Source: Opitutaceae bacterium
GTDB lineage: Bacteria; Verrucomicrobiota; Verrucomicrobiia; Opitutales; Opitutaceae
Reading direction: 5' to 3'
DNA length: 10,092 nt
Assembly (NCBI GenBank): GCA_025352845.1
Contig: JANXSC010000349.1
Span: 1-10,092, forward strand
Position numbers and translations under genes: made by a program. Below are positions 7,292 to 10,092 of the stretch, piece after piece (position 1 is the stretch's first letter; each line of letters starts with the position of its first letter). A model generated the notes under the pieces. It was not told where the DNA came from, ran no database searches, and was given only the letters and a program-made list of their open reading frames with translations.

Positions 7292-7373
7292 TCATTGCGA
7301 GAAGCCGCGCTCTGCGCGGCGGCAAAGCAATCCGGCGGGATCGCCACGACGCGCTTCGCGCATCTCGCGATGA
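7292..7373. repeat. Three-armed palindromic intergenic element
   Basis: The outer arms TCATTGCGAGA (7292-7302) and TCTCGCGATGA (7363-7373) pair over 11 positions with one T-G pair. Three hairpins sit between them: GCCGCGC/GCGCGGC with loop TCT (7304-7320), GCAATCC/GGATCGC with one mismatch (7327-7344), and CGCG/CGCG with loop CTT (7350-7360). The layout and the words CATTGCGAG, GCAATCC, GGGATCGCCACG and CGCGATGACA resemble dispersed palindromic repeats I recall between genes in many bacteria. Copy number cannot be seen here. It lies between the epimerase remnant and ndk and has no coding potential of note. Confidence 0.7.
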
Positions 7374-7450
7374 CAGAAACAAACTGATCCACTACCCGAA
7401 AAACTCTAGGCTTTCCAAACGCGCGCGTCGGCCTACTTTGGCCGGTTCAT

Positions 7451-7867
7451 ATGCAGAAGACCTTCGTTATTTTTAAGCCGGACGCCATGGAGAAACGTAT
7501 CGTCGGCAAGGTGCTGAGCCGTTTCGAGGCCGCGGGCTTCGATGTCATCGGCTGCAAGCTCGCGCGCCTGACGCCCGCGCTGCTCCGCGAACACTACGCG
7601 CACGTGGCCGACAAGCCGTTTTACCCCGAGATCGAGAAGTTCATGAGCTCGCGGCCGGTGATTATGATCGCGCTGCAAGGCACGGATGTCGTCCAACGCG
7701 TGCGCGACCTGCTCGGGCCGACCGATTCGCGCAAGGCGGCGAAGGGCACGATCCGCGGAGATTTCGGCACGGAGATGATGAAGAACGTCGTGCATGCCTC
7801 GGACAGCGTCGAGAATGGCAAGGCCGAGCTCGCGCGCTTCTTCAAGGCGGATGAGTTGTTGGGGTGA
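7451..7867 (+). CDS. ndk: Nucleoside diphosphate kinase
   Basis: This 138-residue cytoplasmic enzyme moves the terminal phosphate from ATP to nucleoside diphosphates and so balances NTP and dNTP pools. The N-terminus MQKTFVIFKPDAMEKRIVGKV carries the conserved Lys9 region. GPTDSRKAAKGTIRGDFG (89-106) forms the nucleotide-binding segment. NVVHASDS (112-119) holds the phospho-acceptor His115 and the family signature. The short form of ~138-150 residues, ending FFKADELLG, is typical for bacteria. The ATG at 7451 gives the canonical start; the preceding bases (GGCCGGTTCAT) contain no Shine-Dalgarno sequence. The gene stands alone, with 181 bases upstream holding the three-armed repeat, and converges on galM across a long inverted repeat. 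Alanine replaces the more usual Gly in the NxxHGSDS signature, a tolerated variation. Confidence 0.98.
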   Translation: MQKTFVIFKPDAMEKRIVGKVLSRFEAAGFDVIGCKLARLTPALLREHYAHVADKPFYPEIEKFMSSRPVIMIALQGTDVVQRVRDLLGPTDSRKAAKGTIRGDFGTEMMKNVVHASDSVENGKAELARFFKADELLG

Positions 7868-7909
7868 TTTCGTCGCGCAAAAAACACCGGTTGACGACGT
7901 CGGTGGAAA

Positions 7910-7979
7910 GTAGCGCGGAGCTTCAGCCCGCGCTTCGAATCACCTGAACGTTCCAGCGCGGGCTGTAGCTCCGCGCTAC
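7910..7979. repeat. Long inverted repeat between convergent ndk and galM
   Basis: Two 25-base arms (7910-7934 and 7955-7979) are reverse complements with a single mismatch (T/A in the GAGCT(T/A)CAG segment), separated by a 20-base loop. The core words are GTAGCGCGGAGCT and AGCGCGGGCT. The loop contains the 8-base palindrome GAACGTTC (7946-7953). One arm ends 7 bases from the galM stop codon. There is no T-run, so it is not a classic intrinsic terminator, though the strong hairpin could protect or end both convergent transcripts. It resembles REP-like dispersed repeats of Opitutaceae and planctomycete genomes; that likeness is from memory. Confidence 0.85.
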
Positions 7980-7986
7980 GTTTGTG

Positions 7987-9111
7987 TCACTTCGTCTTCG
8001 CGACAGAGAAGCGATACTCGGTCGTCGAGCGGAATGTTGTTCCCGGCCGCAGGATCGTCGTCGGGAAATTCGCGTGGTTCACCGAGTCGGGATAGTGCTG
8101 CGTCTCGAAACAATAGAAGCCGAAGCGCGGCGTGGTCTCCTTGGCCGTCGGCGCGCCGAGCAAGCTCGTGTAGAGCTGCACCCCGGGCTCGGTCGTCCAC
8201 ACTTCCATGGCGCGGCCGGAGCGCGGGTCGGTCACGCGCGCGGCGTGGGCCAGCGACGTGTCGCCCGCAGGGCGGTTGATGATGAAATTATTGTCGTAGC
8301 GCCCGATCGGCGGGAGCTGCGCCGCGCGCGCACCAAGGAGAGCAGGCTTGGTGAAATCCAGCGGCGAGCCCGCGACGACTTTGATTTCGCCCGTGGGGAT
8401 GAGCGTGCTGTCGGAGACAGTGTAGCGATCGGCGTTGATTGAGACTTCGTGATCGAGCACGTCGCCGGTGCCGGCGAGATTGAAGTAGGCGTGGTTCGTG
8501 AGATTCACCGGCGTCGGCTGATCCGTGGTGGCGCGATAGTCGAGCCGTAGGGTGTTGTCGGCGGTGAGCGTGTAGGTGACGGAGACGTTGAGCTTGCCGG
8601 GGAAACCCTCCTCGCCATCGGCGGCGGTGTAGGTGAACTCGACGGCGGGAGCCTTGGCGTTGGCCGGCACGGCGGCTTGCCAGATCACGCGGCTGAAATT
8701 TTTCGCGCCGCCGTGGATGTGGTGCTGGCCGCTGTTGCGGGTGACGTTGATGACTTTCCCGTCGAGCGTGAACTGCGCCTGCGCGATGCGATTCGCCACG
8801 CGCCCGAAGACGGCACCGGCTTCACGGAAGCCACGCTGAAATCCCGCCTCCGACGCCGTGATCTCGCGGACGACCGAAACCATCTTCCCCTCGCGATCCG
8901 GCACGCGCAGGTCGGCGACGATGGCGCCGATCGTGATGATTTTCGCGGAGGCACCGCGGGCGTTGGTGAGCGTGTAGGCGTCGACGGTGACGCCTTCCGG
9001 CGTCGTGCCGAAGACGGAGCGCTCGACCCCGGCCGCGGCGCGAAGGCCGAGGCCGAGACAGAGCGGCGAAATCAAAACACACAAAACGAAAGCGAAGCGC
9101 GGGAGGGGCAT
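7987..9111 (-). CDS. galM: Exported aldose 1-epimerase (galactose mutarotase)
   Basis: This 374-residue enzyme interconverts alpha and beta anomers of galactose, glucose or related aldoses. A signal peptide is predicted (MPLPRFAFVLCVLISPLCLGLGLRAAAG, basic start then hydrophobic core), with no lipobox, so a periplasmic protein is likely. The beta-sandwich mutarotase signatures are all present: GRVANRIA with Arg108, HHIHGG with His133, TNHAYFNL with the catalytic His207, DNNFIIN with Asp273, and FETQHYPDSVNHANFP with the catalytic base Glu336. Length is normal for the secreted form; the cytoplasmic E. coli GalM is shorter by about the signal length. The ATG at 9111 is used because the signal peptide begins there; no clear Shine-Dalgarno sequence precedes it. 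It is divergent from the DUF2911 gene and convergent with ndk. No galactose operon partners are nearby, so a role in periplasmic sugar uptake is an inference. Confidence 0.95.
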   Translation of the reverse strand: MPLPRFAFVLCVLISPLCLGLGLRAAAGVERSVFGTTPEGVTVDAYTLTNARGASAKIITIGAIVADLRVPDREGKMVSVVREITASEAGFQRGFREAGAVFGRVANRIAQAQFTLDGKVINVTRNSGQHHIHGGAKNFSRVIWQAAVPANAKAPAVEFTYTAADGEEGFPGKLNVSVTYTLTADNTLRLDYRATTDQPTPVNLTNHAYFNLAGTGDVLDHEVSINADRYTVSDSTLIPTGEIKVVAGSPLDFTKPALLGARAAQLPPIGRYDNNFIINRPAGDTSLAHAARVTDPRSGRAMEVWTTEPGVQLYTSLLGAPTAKETTPRFGFYCFETQHYPDSVNHANFPTTILRPGTTFRSTTEYRFSVAKTK

Positions 9112-9217
9112 CCCGCAGCATCAAGCCGACCGCGCTCCCGCGCGCAAGATCTTGCGCTCGGCGACGCGAGGCTGTGCGATACGCCGGTCGGAATTGTCCG
9201 ACGCCCGTTCACCCAAA
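9112..9217. promoter_or_regulatory. Divergent galM/DUF2911 intergenic region with two short palindromes
   Basis: The 106 bases separate two exported proteins transcribed away from each other, so promoters of both should lie here. A perfect 16-base palindrome GCGCAAGATCTTGCGC is at 9142-9157. A second inverted repeat, GTCGGA-ATTG-TCCGAC, is at 9187-9202, ending 15 bases before the ATG of the DUF2911 gene. The first could be an operator for a dimeric regulator; the second could be an operator or a hairpin in the leader. No confident -35/-10 boxes were found. Confidence 0.4.
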
Positions 9218-9844
9218 ATGAAAAAACTCCCGTCCTCCCTCCTCCTCGCATCACTGGCTCTCGTTTGTGGTGCCGCGCTCTTTGCGCAAACCACCCCGCC
9301 CGCCAAGAAGCAACCGGCTCCGCCGATTCCCGGTGCCGGCACCGGCGGCAACACGCCGCACTTTACCACCAGCATGGTCATCGGCCCCAATCGCAAAGAC
9401 GGCAGCCGCGTTACCATTACCTACGGCCGCCCCACCGCGGTCCATCCGCGCAAGGGTGGCGAGCCGCGCAAGATTTGGGGTGGCCTCGTTCCGTGGGACA
9501 AGGCGGACCGCCTCGGTGCCGATGAAGCCACGCTCATCGTCACGCAGGACGCGTTGCAGATTGGCGCGACGACGGTGCCCGCCGGCGCCTACACGCTCTA
9601 CATTGTCCCGTCCGAGAACGGCGTGAGCAAACTCGCCTTCAGCAAAAAAATTGGCGACTGGGGCATCCCGGTTGACGAGACAAAGGATCTCGCCCGCTTC
9701 GATCTGAAGAAGACGGAACTCTCCGTTCCCGTCGATCAACTGACGATCAAGGTCGAAAATGAAACGCCGCCGACGATGAACGGCGTGATCACGATCAAGT
9801 GGGAAAAGACCCAGTTCTCGCTCCCGTTTGCGGTAAAGAAATAA
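9218..9844 (+). CDS. Exported DUF2911 domain-containing protein
   Basis: This is a 208-residue protein with a clear signal peptide (MKKLPSSLLLASLALVCGAALFA, likely cleavage after Ala23) followed by a short Pro/Lys-rich linker. There is no lipobox, since Val precedes Cys17. The mature part matches the DUF2911 pattern: ITYGRP (67-72), KIWGGLVPWDKADRLGADEAT (85-105, the family's 'W..LVP......GA.EAT' core) and VPAGAYTLYIVPSE (120-133). It continues with DWGIPVDETKDLARFDL and a C-terminal beta-rich part ending ITIKWEKTQFSLPF. The function of this family is unknown; a beta-sandwich periplasmic protein is the likely form. The ATG at 9218 is chosen because the signal peptide starts there. The frame stays open back to 8987, but the added residues are shadow sequence of galM. 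No Shine-Dalgarno sequence is present. A strong terminator follows, so it is probably monocistronic. Confidence 0.87.
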   Translation: MKKLPSSLLLASLALVCGAALFAQTTPPAKKQPAPPIPGAGTGGNTPHFTTSMVIGPNRKDGSRVTITYGRPTAVHPRKGGEPRKIWGGLVPWDKADRLGADEATLIVTQDALQIGATTVPAGAYTLYIVPSENGVSKLAFSKKIGDWGIPVDETKDLARFDLKKTELSVPVDQLTIKVENETPPTMNGVITIKWEKTQFSLPFAVKK

Positions 9845-9865
9845 TCGGCTCGCGATTTTTTATCC

Positions 9866-9895
9866 AAGGCGCGTCGCCCGTGACGCGCCTTTTTT
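9866..9895 (+). terminator. Intrinsic terminator of the DUF2911 gene
   Basis: A perfect 10-base stem AAGGCGCGTC/GACGCGCCTT (9866-9875 and 9882-9891) with a 6-base loop GCCCGT is followed by a T run continuing to 9895. It lies 21 bases after the stop codon. It is the only textbook rho-independent terminator in the window. Confidence 0.93.
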
Positions 9896-9956
9896 GTGCC
9901 TTGGGGCGCATCTCACTTTCTTGCCCGCTTTATTGAGTGGAAGCGCGCCGCAGTGT

Positions 9957-9979
9957 AGCACGGTCAGCCTGACCGTGCT
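9957..9979. repeat. Near-perfect 23-base palindrome
   Basis: AGCACGGTCAG (9957-9967) and CTGACCGTGCT (9969-9979) are perfect reverse complements around a single C. There is no T run, and it sits beyond the DUF2911 terminator, 22 bases from the apparent end of the insertion sequence. It looks like a REP-type extragenic palindrome. The bases from 9896 to 9956 hold nothing recognisable. Confidence 0.75.
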
Positions 9980-10001
9980 GGGTCGGAAAACGCGGTCATA
10001 C

Positions 10002-10092
10002 TGGGCTTGCCCCGATTTCTCGGACACGTGTTGCGGGGATAATTTATGGTTTTAGTTTGGACTCGAAGGTGACGGGGCTGAGGTAGCCGAGA
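10002..10092 (-). mobile_element. End of an IS3-family insertion sequence, continuing past the right edge
   Basis: The right edge holds the 3' end of a transposase gene on the minus strand. Between its stop and about 10002 lies a short non-coding terminal segment starting TGGGCTTGCCCCGATTTCTC, which begins with TG like IS3-family inverted repeats. The exact boundary is a guess, since the other end and any target duplication lie outside the window. Confidence 0.6.
10044..10092 (-). CDS. IS3-family transposase (OrfB), last 15 codons
   Basis: The minus strand reads LGYLSPVTFESKLKP followed by TAA at 10044-10046. 'LGYLSPxxFE' is a hallmark of the C-terminal end of the DDE integrase core (rve) in IS3-family OrfB proteins. 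There it follows the second-half catalytic region as '...H..LGYLSPVEFE'. Only the tail is in the window, so completeness of the transposase and its activity cannot be judged. The lysine-rich ending and stop position are normal for the family. Confidence 0.75.
   Translation of the reverse strand, partial: LGYLSPVTFESKLKP

Noticed and set aside
7292..7373. The cloverleaf fold read as a tRNA gene
   Set aside because: It has no T-loop (TTCGA-type) or D-loop consensus, the arm lengths are wrong, and there is no anticodon arm of 5+7 bases.
8677..9525. 282-codon plus-strand open frame spanning the galM/DUF2911 junction
   Set aside because: The first half is antisense to galM and the second is out of frame with the DUF2911 gene. 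No motif is seen.
1..10092. CRISPR arrays, phage genes, toxin-antitoxin or defence modules
   Set aside because: No regularly spaced repeats or such gene families were seen. The window is mostly housekeeping genes, so no new system is claimed.

Overview
The window looks like an ordinary chromosomal stretch of a high-GC bacterium, most likely a verrucomicrobium of the Opitutaceae type. This placement is an inference. It rests on the GC-rich third codon positions, a DUF5069 protein directly downstream of RNase R, a DUF2911 protein, palindromic repeats of the 'GCGCGG-AGCT-CAGCCCGCGC' kind between genes, and the near absence of Shine-Dalgarno sequences. No rRNA or other phylogenetic marker is present to confirm it.

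Left part, minus strand (1-4018). Reading in the direction of transcription, the order is RNase R (rnr), a DUF5069 protein of unknown function, then a two-gene molybdenum hydroxylase. That enzyme has a small [2Fe-2S] subunit and a large molybdopterin subunit that starts with a Tat signal and runs off the left edge. The two hydroxylase genes overlap by ATGA. The large-subunit gene has the only strong Shine-Dalgarno sequence in the window.

Middle part, plus strand (4092-7867). The genes are glycogen synthase (glgA, divergent from rnr), a class I CPD photolyase (phr), the collapsed remnant of a TIGR01777-family NAD(P)-dependent epimerase, and nucleoside diphosphate kinase (ndk). The remnant starts in an ATGA overlap with phr. 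It keeps only the first ~19 and last ~45 codons of the gene, and the join is followed by a nonsense codon. Between the remnant and ndk lies a three-armed palindromic element that resembles a dispersed intergenic repeat.

Right part (7868-10092). ndk converges on a secreted galactose mutarotase (galM, minus strand), and a 25-bp-arm inverted repeat fills the gap. galM is divergent from an exported DUF2911 protein (plus strand), and two short palindromes lie in the shared intergenic region. A clear intrinsic terminator follows the DUF2911 gene. Beyond it are a near-perfect 23-bp palindrome and then the end of an IS3-family insertion sequence, with the last 15 codons of its transposase entering from the right edge on the minus strand.

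The genes do not form one pathway. They cover RNA decay, glycogen synthesis, DNA repair, nucleotide balance and periplasmic sugar or aldehyde chemistry. I found no evidence for a new defence, biosynthetic or mobile system. The most informative non-routine items are the collapsed epimerase gene, the intergenic palindromes, the insertion-sequence end and the unusual start-site context.
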